A stretch of 14,883 nucleotides of DNA from DATFNV01 sp035266225 (GTDB lineage: Bacteria; Planctomycetota; Planctomycetia; Gemmatales; Gemmataceae). Where the stretch lies: positions 1 through 14,883 of the forward strand of contig DATFNV010000667.1 in assembly GCA_035266225.1 (NCBI GenBank), written 5' to 3'. Both the position numbers and the translations under genes were made by a program. The notes beneath the pieces are model-generated. The model was not told the origin of the DNA and ran no database searches. It worked only from the letters and a program-made list of their open reading frames with translations. Below, piece after piece: positions 7,993-14,833 of this stretch (position 1 is its first letter; every line of letters begins with the position of its first letter).

Positions 7993-8260
7993 TGCCGAGG
8001 CGATCCACGACCACATTGCACAATCGCGACCGAAGGCAGCCGAGAAGTGGTTGCGCGAGTTCCACGCGAAGCTTCGCGCATTGCGCACCATGCCGCTGCT
8101 GTACGAGATCATTCCCGAGATCGATGTGGTCGGATCCAGTTACCGGCACTTCGAGCATAAGAACTACCGAATCATCTACCGCGTCGAGGAACGGGCTGTT
8201 GTAGTCGTCCGTGTCTTTCGCGCGGCCCGCCGGCTCACCCTGGAGATGTTGCAGGAGTAG
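7946..8260 (+). CDS. RelE/ParE-superfamily toxin
   Basis: The product is 104 aa. The first strand, SFRVELSPRARADAEAIHDHI, then a helix with AEKWLREFHAKLRAL, and the C-terminal strands HKNYRIIYRVEERAVVVVRVFRAARR follow the order of RelE/ParE toxins. RelE members cut mRNA on the ribosome and ParE members poison gyrase. The sequence alone does not decide, although the YRIIYRVE...VVVVRVFRAARR ending is common in ParE-like proteins. ATG 7946 has GGAGG at 7935-7939, 6 bases upstream. The gene overlaps the end of the antitoxin gene by 47 bases in another frame, so the two are surely one operon with the antitoxin first. It ends 45 bases from the convergent ileS stop. The reading frame is intact. Confidence 0.85.
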   Translation: MATSFRVELSPRARADAEAIHDHIAQSRPKAAEKWLREFHAKLRALRTMPLLYEIIPEIDVVGSSYRHFEHKNYRIIYRVEERAVVVVRVFRAARRLTLEMLQE

Positions 8261-8275
8261 TTGCCGTGATCGCAC

Positions 8276-8298
8276 CGGCGGCGAACCTCGGCCCGCCG
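8276..8298. terminator. GC-rich hairpin between the convergent toxin and ileS genes
   Basis: CGGCGG (8276-8281) pairs with CCGCCG (8293-8298) across an 11-base loop that can form a small inner stem. It lies in the 45-base gap between two stop codons and could act in either direction. No T-run follows, so intrinsic termination is doubtful. Confidence 0.25.
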
Positions 8299-8305
8299 CA
8301 CACAA

Positions 8306-11300
8306 TCATGCCTTCCGCAACTGGATCGTCAGCGCCTGCCCGTCCACCTTGAGGTTCGCCGTCTGCGCCCCATCGCCGAGCGGCGCGTCCGACCAGCGCA
8401 CCGTGAGCGTCTCAGCGACGATGTAGTCGCGGTGAGCGTCGAAGGCCGCGCGGAGGGCTGCGGATTCAGTGCCGAGGTACAACTCGATGCGGTCCTCGAC
8501 CGCGAGGTTCGATTGCTTGCGCAGCTCTTGTACCAGCCGCACGACGTCGCGGGCCATGCCTTCGCGTTTCAGCTCTTCGGTGACGCGGGCATCGACCAGG
8601 ACCTGCGTGCCATGATCCTCGACGCCCGCCCACCCCTCGGGCGCCTTCGACGTCACCCAGAAGTCGGCCGGCTCCAGCGTCACCGCCCCCCCCGGCAATG
8701 GCAGTTCGATCACCTCACCGCCGCGAACCTTCGCCGCCAATTCCCCGGCGGGCACGTCTGCCAGCGCCGCCAGGACCTCCCTCATGCGGGCGCCGACCTT
8801 GGGGCCGACTGACTTGGGGTTCGGCTTCACATCGACCGTCAGGAGCGGGCCGTTCTCTTCGTGCAACGTCACTTTCTTGACATTCAATTCCTCGCGTAGT
8901 TGGTCCGAGAAGCGCTCGACGGCACGGCGGTCGCTCTCGTTGCCCGGCCGCACCTTCATCTCGGCGAGCGGCTGCCGCACCTTGATCTTCACCGTGTTCC
9001 GCGCCGCCGAACCCGCCGACACCAGGTCGAGCAGCGCCTTCATGTCCGCGGACAGATGCGGATCGATCAGTGACGCGTCGGCCCGCGGGTAGTCGGTCAG
9101 GTGAACGCTGCGGTCGTCCGGCCCCGGCACGAGGTTGCGGTACATCTCCTCGGTCAGGAAGGGCATGATCGGGGCGAACAGCTCGGTCAGGGTGACGAGG
9201 ACCGTGTAGAGCGTCTGATACGCTGCGGTTTTGTCGCTGCCCTGCTCGCTTTTCCAGAAGCGGCGCCGGTTGCGGCGGACGTACCAGTTGCTCAACTTGG
9301 CATCAACGAACTTCTCCGCCTCCTGGCAGAACGCCGCCACGTTGTACGACTCGAAACTCTCGCGCGCCCTCTTCACCAGCAGCTGCAGGTCGGACAGGAT
9401 CCAGCGGTCGAGGTCCGGCCGCTCCTGCACCGGGACCTGCGGCGCGCTCGTGTCGAACCCGTCGAGCGCGGCGTAGTTGCAGAAGAAGGCGTAAGTGTTC
9501 CACAACTTCAGGATGAAGCTGGCTCGCAGCTCGTCCGCCGGGCCGGGGCCGAAGTTGATGTTGGCCGCCGGGTTCTGTCGGCAGTACATCCACCGCATCA
9601 CATCAACGCCCATCGGCGGACAGGCGGCGATGGCCACCTTCACCCTCTTGCCGGCGGCAACCTCCTCCGACACGCGAACCGCAAGCGCCCCGGGAACCAC
9701 CGGCTGCTCCCCGGCCTTCAGTTCGTGCTTGATGACGTAGCCTTTGCCGCCGTCCTCCAACTCAACGCCGTCGGCCGCGCCCTCGAAGGGGATCGAGTTC
9801 CCCTTCGCCTTGTGCATCTCGTCGCCCCATTGGTCGCGCACCATCGCATGGCCGAGCAGCACCTTGAACGGAGCCCGACCCTCCATCATGGTGCTCATCG
9901 CCAGGATGGCGTAGAACCAGTTGCGGAACTGCCCGGGGAACGACTCGGTGATGAAGTCCGCCGGGAACCACTGCTCCCAGTAAGCCCGATCGCGGTTGTA
10001 GCCCATCGTCGAGTACGGCACGATGCCCGCGTCCAGCCACGGGTTGCCCACGTCGGGGATTCGGCTCGCCTTGCCGCCGCACTTGGCGCATTTCACCTTC
10101 ACCAGGTCGATCCACGGCCGGTGCGGCGTGTGCCCCTCGAATTGGTCCCACCCTTCGACGGCGCGCTCGCGCAGCTCCTCCCGGCCGCCGATCACGTCGA
10201 AGGCGCCGCACGACTCGCACACCCAGATCGGCAGCGCCAGGCCCCAGTAGCGCTTCTTGGAGATCATCCAGTCGCCCATGTTCTTGAGCCAGTCCAGCTC
10301 GCGGGCCTTGCCGTTGATCGACTCCGGCAGGAACGTCGCCTCCTCGACGACGCGCATGATCTCCTCGCGCCACTTCATGTCGATGAACCACTCATCGACC
10401 AGGCGGAACAGCAGTTCCGTCTTGCAGCGCCAGCAGTGCGGGTAGCTGTGCGGGTACTTCTCAACCTCCAGCAGCAGCCCCTTTTGCTTCAGGTCGTTGA
10501 GGATCCAGTCGGTCGTCGCGTGATCGACGGCCGACTTGCCCGTCAATTCGCCAAAGCCGGGGAGGTAAACGCCCTCGTCGTCGAGCGGGGCGATCGGTGG
10601 CAGACCATGCTCCCGGCCCAGGCCGAAGTCCTCCCGCCCGCAGCCGGGGGCGATGTGGACGATGCCCGTCCCTTCCGCCTCGCCGACCAGGTTCCAGGCG
10701 ATGACCCGATGAGCCTCGCGCGCCGGCGTCGCCGGCGCCCAGCCTTGCCGGGTGGCGACCTCGGCGACCATCGCCGGGTAGCCCGCGGCGTGCTGCTGCG
10801 CCGGCAGTTCGTCGAACGGCCCGTCATACGTCCAGCCGATCATCTCGGCGCCGGACAATTCTCCCTCGATCTCGAAACCGCCGCGCTTCTTGAAGATCTG
10901 CGCCAGCGATTCGAGCCGTTGGAACTCCTTGTACTCCTTTTGCTTGAAGTCCTCTTCGAGCCGCTTCGCGCTGAACGCACCTTTCGCCAGGTAATACAGC
11001 TGATCGCGATGCCGCACCTTGAGATAGGTGAGCGCCGGGTTGACGGCCGCGGCGACGTTGCTCGTCAGCGTCCAGGGCGTCGTCGTCCAGACCAGGAGGT
11101 TCTCGCCGGGCCGCCCGCGCAGGGGGAAGCGCACGAACACCGCGCGGTGGGAGACCAATTTGTAACCCTCGTGCATCTCCATCTGGCTCAGGCCGACGGC
11201 GCAGCGCGGGCACCACGGCATGGCGTCGTAGGCCCGGTAGACGAGTTGGCGGTCGTGGCACTTCTTGAGGAAGGTCCAGATGGTGTAGTTGTTCTCCTCC

Positions 11301-11815
11301 GACATGGTGAAGTAGCTGCGCCGCTCGTCCGGCGGCTTCTTCCAGTCGTCGCCGCGGTCCCAGTCCATCCAGTAGCCGAGGCGGATCGACTGATCGGTTT
11401 GGCGGCGGGCGAAGAAATCGACGCGGTCCTTGCAGAGGGTGACGAAGCGGTCGATGCTGGCGAAGCGGTCGCCGGGGACGAGGTTCTCGATGTCGCGCTT
11501 GGAGTTGAGCTTCAATTCCTTCTCGACCTCGACCTCGACCCACAGCCCCTGGCAGTCGAAGCCGTTCTGGTAGCGCAGCTCGTGGCCGGTCATGGCGAAG
11601 TAGCGCTGGTAGGCGTCCTTGTAGGTGCGCCCCCAGGCGTGATGAACGCCCATCGGGTTGTTGGCGGTGATGGGGCCGTCGAGAAAGGACCACCTCGGCT
11701 TGCCGGCGTTCTTGCGGCGGAGCTTCTCGAAAATGCCGTTGCGCTGCCAGAACTCCAGCACGGCGCGCTCGTGGGCGGGGAAATCGACCTGCGTCTCGAC
11801 CTTCTCGAACGGCAT
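8306..11815 (-). CDS. ileS: Isoleucine--tRNA ligase
   Basis: This class I synthetase charges tRNA-Ile in the cytoplasm. The product is 1169 aa, at the long end for the family. The HIGH region is degenerate (PMGVHHAWGRTYKD, from residue 54), as in one divergent IleRS clade. The editing (CP1) domain is marked by W243TTTPWTLTS and by GTGIVHIAPGCG near 382-393. Cysteine pairs lie at 461/464, 533/536 and 576/579; the last two pairs could bind zinc. The KMSKS position reads EMHKAKGN (666-673). It is followed by an unusually long stretch of about 50 residues before MGVDVMRWMYCRQNPAANINFG. The anticodon-binding domain begins around RPDLDRWILSDLQLL. A C-terminal module ends in strands VDGQALTIQLRK. 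ATG 11815 has GAGGT at 11823-11827, 7 bases upstream; the longer frame to 11977 lacks family similarity and overlaps the divergent gene. Monocistronic. Confidence 0.95.
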   Translation of the reverse strand: MPFEKVETQVDFPAHERAVLEFWQRNGIFEKLRRKNAGKPRWSFLDGPITANNPMGVHHAWGRTYKDAYQRYFAMTGHELRYQNGFDCQGLWVEVEVEKELKLNSKRDIENLVPGDRFASIDRFVTLCKDRVDFFARRQTDQSIRLGYWMDWDRGDDWKKPPDERRSYFTMSEENNYTIWTFLKKCHDRQLVYRAYDAMPWCPRCAVGLSQMEMHEGYKLVSHRAVFVRFPLRGRPGENLLVWTTTPWTLTSNVAAAVNPALTYLKVRHRDQLYYLAKGAFSAKRLEEDFKQKEYKEFQRLESLAQIFKKRGGFEIEGELSGAEMIGWTYDGPFDELPAQQHAAGYPAMVAEVATRQGWAPATPAREAHRVIAWNLVGEAEGTGIVHIAPGCGREDFGLGREHGLPPIAPLDDEGVYLPGFGELTGKSAVDHATTDWILNDLKQKGLLLEVEKYPHSYPHCWRCKTELLFRLVDEWFIDMKWREEIMRVVEEATFLPESINGKARELDWLKNMGDWMISKKRYWGLALPIWVCESCGAFDVIGGREELRERAVEGWDQFEGHTPHRPWIDLVKVKCAKCGGKASRIPDVGNPWLDAGIVPYSTMGYNRDRAYWEQWFPADFITESFPGQFRNWFYAILAMSTMMEGRAPFKVLLGHAMVRDQWGDEMHKAKGNSIPFEGAADGVELEDGGKGYVIKHELKAGEQPVVPGALAVRVSEEVAAGKRVKVAIAACPPMGVDVMRWMYCRQNPAANINFGPGPADELRASFILKLWNTYAFFCNYAALDGFDTSAPQVPVQERPDLDRWILSDLQLLVKRARESFESYNVAAFCQEAEKFVDAKLSNWYVRRNRRRFWKSEQGSDKTAAYQTLYTVLVTLTELFAPIMPFLTEEMYRNLVPGPDDRSVHLTDYPRADASLIDPHLSADMKALLDLVSAGSAARNTVKIKVRQPLAEMKVRPGNESDRRAVERFSDQLREELNVKKVTLHEENGPLLTVDVKPNPKSVGPKVGARMREVLAALADVPAGELAAKVRGGEVIELPLPGGAVTLEPADFWVTSKAPEGWAGVEDHGTQVLVDARVTEELKREGMARDVVRLVQELRKQSNLAVEDRIELYLGTESAALRAAFDAHRDYIVAETLTVRWSDAPLGDGAQTANLKVDGQALTIQLRKA

Positions 11816-11854
11816 GAGCAAGACCTCGCGGGGCGGATCGAAAACCGTTATCTT

Positions 11855-11860
11855 ATCATA
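11855..11860 (-). promoter_or_regulatory. Possible -10 element for ileS
   Basis: On the minus strand TATGAT (5 of 6 to TATAAT) lies in a short AT-rich island between ileS and the protease gene, about 40 bases before the ileS start. I found no convincing -35 hexamer at the expected distance, so this rests on the -10 match alone. The plus strand here reads TATCAT, which could serve the protease gene instead. Confidence 0.3.
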
Positions 11861-11918
11861 GGACCAGGAGCGGCGGCAGATGTTCGCCGGGGCGCTGAGA
11901 ATACCCGGAGGCGCAATC

Positions 11919-12356
11919 ATGAACCAGCAGGGGAAGGATGCGATGGGCCGATTCTCGGTGGACCTCACGGTCGGCAACTACAAGGATGTGATGAAAGCGG
12001 AAGAAGGCAGTCTTCCCCCGAAAAAGGTGCGCCAGATGCAGGTCCGAGGCGTCGTCGATAGCGGTGCCTCGCGCCTCGTGATTCCCGAGAGCCTGGTAGC
12101 GTCGCTCGGGCTCACCAGCGCCGGCAAAGGAAAGGTCCGCTACGCTGACCACAGAAGCGTTACCCGCAAGCGCGTCAAGGACGTGTGGGTGAGAATTCAG
12201 GGTCGCGAAGGCTCGTACAACGCTATTGTTGAGCCGAACCGCACCGACGTGCTGATCGGGGCCATCGTGCTGGAAGATCTCGATTTCCTGGTCGATTGCG
12301 GCACACAACAGCTAATCCCGCGCGACCCCGACCTGATTGTTTCCGAGATTGAGTGA
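11919..12356 (+). CDS. Retropepsin-like (clan AA) aspartic protease family protein
   Basis: The product is 145 aa. The catalytic signature is VRGVVDSGASRLVIPESL, with the active-site triplet D47-S-G followed by A50 and a hydrophobic strand. A later block, NRTDVLIGAIVLEDLDFLVD, resembles the second hydrophobic-Gly psi-loop of pepsin-fold proteins (LIGAIVLE). One D-S/T-G per chain means that an active enzyme would have to dimerise, as in retropepsins. I see no signal peptide or membrane segment, so it is probably cytoplasmic. ATG 11919 has GGAGG at 11907-11911, 7 bases upstream. ATG 11943 (MGRFSVDL), with GGAAGG before it, is a serious alternative, since the family often opens with a similar short strand. 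No transposon or viral gene is nearby, so this is not part of a retroelement. purN follows after 4 bases. Natural substrate unknown. Confidence 0.78.
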   Translation: MNQQGKDAMGRFSVDLTVGNYKDVMKAEEGSLPPKKVRQMQVRGVVDSGASRLVIPESLVASLGLTSAGKGKVRYADHRSVTRKRVKDVWVRIQGREGSYNAIVEPNRTDVLIGAIVLEDLDFLVDCGTQQLIPRDPDLIVSEIE

Positions 12357-12360
12357 CTGC

Positions 12361-12978
12361 ATGCCCCCGATTCGTCTCGCCGTGTTGCTCTCCGGTGAGG
12401 GCACCACCTTGCAAAACCTCCTCGACCGCATCGCCGACGGCCGACTGCGGGCCGAGGTGGCGTTGGTCGTCTCCAACCGTTACGACGCCTTCGGCCTGGA
12501 GCGCGCCCATCGCGCCCGCATCCCCACCGCGGTCGTCGAGCGCTCCGACTGTTCCTCCCGTGAGGAATTCGGCCGCCGCATCTTCGACCTCTGTCGGGAA
12601 GCGAAGGTCGATCTCGTCTGCCTCGGCGGCTTCCTGCAGCTCCTATCGATCCCCGCGGACTTCGCCGGCCGCGTCATGAACATCCATCCGGCGCTCATCC
12701 CGGCCTTCTGCGGCAAGGGCTTCTACGGCCACCGCGTCCACGAGGCGGCGCTCCAGACCGGTGTCAAGGTCAGCGGCTGCACCGTCCACTTCGCCGACAA
12801 TGTCTACGACCACGGGCCGATCATCCGGCAGCGTGTCGTCCCCGTCCTCGACGACGACACGGCCGACACCCTCGCCGCCCGCGTCTTCGAGCAGGAATGC
12901 GAGGCGTTTCCCGAGGCGATCCGCCTGTTCGCGGAGGGGCGGCTGCGCATCGAGGGGCGGCGGGTGCGCGTCCTCTGA
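12361..12978 (+). CDS. purN: Phosphoribosylglycinamide formyltransferase (GAR transformylase)
   Basis: PurN transfers the formyl group of 10-formyltetrahydrofolate to GAR, the third step of purine synthesis. The product is 205 aa, a typical length. The N-terminal phosphate-binding loop is LLSGEGTTLQNLL (residues 9-21). The catalytic Asn and His are N107 and H109 in MNIHPALIP. The catalytic Asp is D146 in TVHFADNVYDHGPII. These match the N106/H108/D144 triad of the E. coli enzyme. The usual loop after NIHP is here AFCGKGFYGHRVHEAAL, a variant seen in some bacterial lineages. ATG 12361 begins 4 bases after the protease stop, so the two genes are probably cotranscribed and coupled. Other pur genes are absent from the window. 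I see no frame damage. Confidence 0.95.
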   Translation: MPPIRLAVLLSGEGTTLQNLLDRIADGRLRAEVALVVSNRYDAFGLERAHRARIPTAVVERSDCSSREEFGRRIFDLCREAKVDLVCLGGFLQLLSIPADFAGRVMNIHPALIPAFCGKGFYGHRVHEAALQTGVKVSGCTVHFADNVYDHGPIIRQRVVPVLDDDTADTLAARVFEQECEAFPEAIRLFAEGRLRIEGRRVRVL

Positions 12979-12984
12979 GGGTCG

Positions 12985-13031
12985 GCCATTTCGCGCTGGC
13001 GCGAAACGGCAAGCCCGCGCGCACCGCGGGC
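12985..13031 (+). terminator. Two tandem GC-rich hairpins after purN
   Basis: The first is TTTCGCG (12989-12995), loop CTGG, CGCGAAA (13000-13006), extended by GCC/GGC after one mismatch. The second is GCCCGCG (13013-13019), a 5-base loop, CGCGGGC (13025-13031). Both are perfect 7-bp stems, starting 6 bases after the purN stop. No T-run follows, so they may be attenuating or RNA-stabilising structures rather than a classical terminator. They lie in the leader region of the kinase gene. Confidence 0.4.
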
Positions 13032-13089
13032 CGCCGCGAGCTACATTTCGAGAGTGCCGCCTGACGCGAACAATTGAGTAGGACGCCGC

Positions 13090-14421
13090 ATGATCGGCCG
13101 TGTCTATCTGGGCCGGTATGAGACCATTCGCCTCCTGGGAGAAGGCGGCATGGGCCGCGTCTACCTCGCGCGCCAGCTGGACCTGGGCCGGCAGGTCGTC
13201 GTCAAGGTCATGCACGACCACATCGCCGCCGACCCCAAGTTCTGCGAGCGATTCCAGCGCGAAACGCTCGTGATGGCTCGCTTCCAGCACCCCTTCGCCG
13301 TCACCCTGTACGACGCCTCCCTCAACGACCCCGAGGGCCCGTGCATCATCATGGAGTACGTGCGCGGCGTCACCCTCGACACGCTGCTGCAGCGCAACTC
13401 GCGCCTGACGCCGGTCCGCGTCGGCCGGCTGCTCGGCCAGCTGTGCGAGGTGCTACAGGCGGCGCACACCGACGGGATTATCCACCGCGACCTCAAGCCG
13501 GCCAACCTGATGGTCGTCGATCCCGACACGCCCTACGAGCACATCAAGGTGATGGACTTCGGCCTGGCCAAGCTGCTGGGGCCGTGCGAGATGCAGGGGG
13601 GCAACATCACCGGCGCCGAGTTCGCCATCGGCACGCCCGGCTACATGTGTCCGGAGCAGGCCAAAGGCGAGGAGATGGACCACCGCGGCGACCTGTACAG
13701 CGTCGGCGTCATCCTCTACGAGTTGTTGACCGGGCGACTGCCCTTCAGCGGCAGCTCGACGATGGACGTGCTGATAGCCCACGCCACCGAGCCGCCGCCG
13801 CCGTTCACCAAGGTGGGCGCCGCTGACTGGGTACCGCCGGCCATCGAGGCCGTCGTGCAGGCGTGCCTGGCCAAGACGCCGGCGCAGCGGCCCGGCCACG
13901 CCCGCGACCTGGCCGAGCGCTTCGAGACGGCCCTGGCCCACGAGGAGGCGCTGCAGCAGCAGGCGCTGCCGCGCCAGGACCCACGTGCCGCCCCGCGCCC
14001 GGCCGCCGGCATGCCGAAGGCGGCCGTCGTCGCCGCCACCGACCCGTTCGTCATTATCCACGAGTTCGAGGCGTGGATGCCGGAGAAGATCGCCTCGTAC
14101 AAGCTGCGCGGCTTCGTCCACGACGCGGGCGGCGAGGTGATCGAGAGCGTGCCCGGCCGCATCCGCGTGCGCCTGGGCGGCAAGGGGAGCGCCTACGCCG
14201 GCGCCGGCCTCGTCTCCTGGTTCGGCATCGGCCGCAAGTCGAGCTTGATCGACCTGGAACTGCAACTGCAGAAGGGCGACCCCGGCCGCGACAGCCTGCT
14301 GCACATCACCGTCGTCCTGCGGCCGGCCGAGACGACCTCGGCCAGCCCCGACTGGCGCGACCGCTGCGCCCAGATCTTCTGCGACCTGCGCGGCTACCTC
14401 ATGGGACAGTCGAACGCCTGA
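13090..14421 (+). CDS. Hanks-type Ser/Thr protein kinase with a C-terminal domain of unknown function
   Basis: The product is 443 aa. The kinase domain spans about residues 10-280. It has the P-loop G17-E-G-G-M-G-R-V, the ATP-binding lysine K39 (VVVK), the catalytic loop H132-R-D134-L-K-P-A-N, D156-F-G of the Mg-binding loop, GTPGYMCPEQ with C187-P-E in place of APE, and the helix F block D-x-Y-S-V-G-V. All residues needed for phosphotransfer are present. An Ala/Pro/Gln-rich linker (about 285-316) leads to a roughly 125-residue tail (DPFVIIHEFEAW through the C-terminus) that is neither PASTA, WD40 nor TPR and has no membrane helix. The kinase is therefore likely cytosolic, unlike many bacterial relatives. 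ATG 13090 has AGGA 6 bases upstream. Partners are unknown; no phosphatase or sigma factor gene is adjacent. Confidence 0.92.
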   Translation: MIGRVYLGRYETIRLLGEGGMGRVYLARQLDLGRQVVVKVMHDHIAADPKFCERFQRETLVMARFQHPFAVTLYDASLNDPEGPCIIMEYVRGVTLDTLLQRNSRLTPVRVGRLLGQLCEVLQAAHTDGIIHRDLKPANLMVVDPDTPYEHIKVMDFGLAKLLGPCEMQGGNITGAEFAIGTPGYMCPEQAKGEEMDHRGDLYSVGVILYELLTGRLPFSGSSTMDVLIAHATEPPPPFTKVGAADWVPPAIEAVVQACLAKTPAQRPGHARDLAERFETALAHEEALQQQALPRQDPRAAPRPAAGMPKAAVVAATDPFVIIHEFEAWMPEKIASYKLRGFVHDAGGEVIESVPGRIRVRLGGKGSAYAGAGLVSWFGIGRKSSLIDLELQLQKGDPGRDSLLHITVVLRPAETTSASPDWRDRCAQIFCDLRGYLMGQSNA

Positions 14422-14661
14422 CGCGCCGAAGCCGATCGCTGCGGCAACATTCGTTGCATTCATTGCGCGCTGGCGTCCCGGCGCAACGAATCCCGCGCCG
14501 CGCAACGAATGCAACGAATTCCACCTTCGCTCTATCCCGGACACCACCGCGCTCACCCGTCACTGCACCCTCTATCGATGACACCGATCCCGAATGAGGT
14601 TCAATCAGGCCGCTTCACCAATCCTTCTTCGATTTCTTTTTTCCCAAATCCCCGAAAGGGC
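14422..14661. other. Long non-coding stretch with repeats, downstream of the kinase gene
   Basis: No gene could be supported between the kinase stop and the promoter at 14662. The left part holds the GCAACGAAT repeat cluster described separately. The middle (about 14520-14600) shows no clear structure. The right part (about 14625-14650) is pyrimidine-rich with a run of Ts, unusual for this GC-rich sequence, followed by a small CCC-GAAA-GGG hairpin (14651-14660) directly before the -35 element. Open frames crossing this region are continuations of out-of-frame reads through the kinase gene. Confidence 0.6.
14449..14519. repeat. Five copies of a 9-base word forming a 21-bp inverted repeat
   Basis: The left arm (14449-14469) and right arm (14499-14519) are reverse complements at 20 of 21 positions. 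The left arm is two consecutive 9-mers, ATTCGTTGC and ATTCATTGC. The right arm contains two GCAACGAAT copies (14502-14510 and 14511-14519), and a further GCAACGAAT lies inside the loop (14483-14491). The loop can also fold by GGCGC (14480-14484) with GCGCC (14495-14499), competing with the outer stem. No T-run follows. Options are a protein-binding array, a terminator-like RNA structure, or a dispersed palindromic repeat. Confidence 0.75.
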
Positions 14662-14689
14662 TTGACAGGCGAAATAGACCGTTTATAAT
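14662..14689 (+). promoter_or_regulatory. Fully consensus sigma70-type promoter
   Basis: TTGACA (14662-14667), a 16-base spacer, and TATAAT (14684-14689) match the housekeeping consensus at all 12 positions. Transcription would start near 14696 towards the right edge. A perfect match is rare and suggests strong expression or tight repression. The words GGCGAAAT (14668-14675) and GACGAAAT (14692-14699) flank the -10 element and could be an operator. Confidence 0.8.
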
Positions 14690-14695
14690 GTGACG

Positions 14696-14833
14696 AAATC
14701 TGGATTGCCTGACATTCGGCAGCTGCTATTCTTGCCCTGCCGAGTCCTGTGGAGTGGGCTGCTCTCTCCCGAGGTCCGTTTCTCCTTCTCGAGGAACCGT
14801 CCTCATGCCCGTTCGGCTGACAGGAGCGTCACG
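14696..14833 (+). promoter_or_regulatory. Structured 5' leader of about 138 bases
   Basis: Two hairpins are visible between the predicted start of transcription and the gene. The first is a 9-bp stem (14714-14722 with 14737-14745, one G-T pair) with a 14-base loop. The second is GAGGA (14791-14795), loop ACCG, TCCTC (14800-14804). The second hairpin hides a Shine-Dalgarno-like GAGGA that would otherwise serve an ATG at 14805. I recognise no known riboswitch class. Confidence 0.45.

Noticed and set aside
11816..11977. N-terminal extension of IleRS from 11977
   Set aside because: The added 54 residues overlap the start of the divergent protease gene and show no IleRS similarity; ATG 11815 has GAGGT at the right distance.
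9101..12061. Plus-strand open frame of 986 codons opposite ileS
   Set aside because: The product is low-complexity Arg/Val/Leu/His-rich sequence with no domain. The minus-strand frame is a clear IleRS, so this is a shadow.
11919..12356. Retroelement or phage protease
   Set aside because: The D-S-G-A motif fits retropepsins, but no reverse transcriptase, integrase, capsid gene or terminal repeat is nearby, and the gene is joined to purN.
14449..14519. CRISPR array
   Set aside because: The repeats are only 9 bases, partly adjoining and in both orientations, with no spacers of constant length and no cas genes.
13453..14556. Minus-strand frame of 367 codons opposite the kinase gene
   Set aside because: Shadow of the kinase reading frame with Ala/Gly/Arg/Val-rich composition and no motif.
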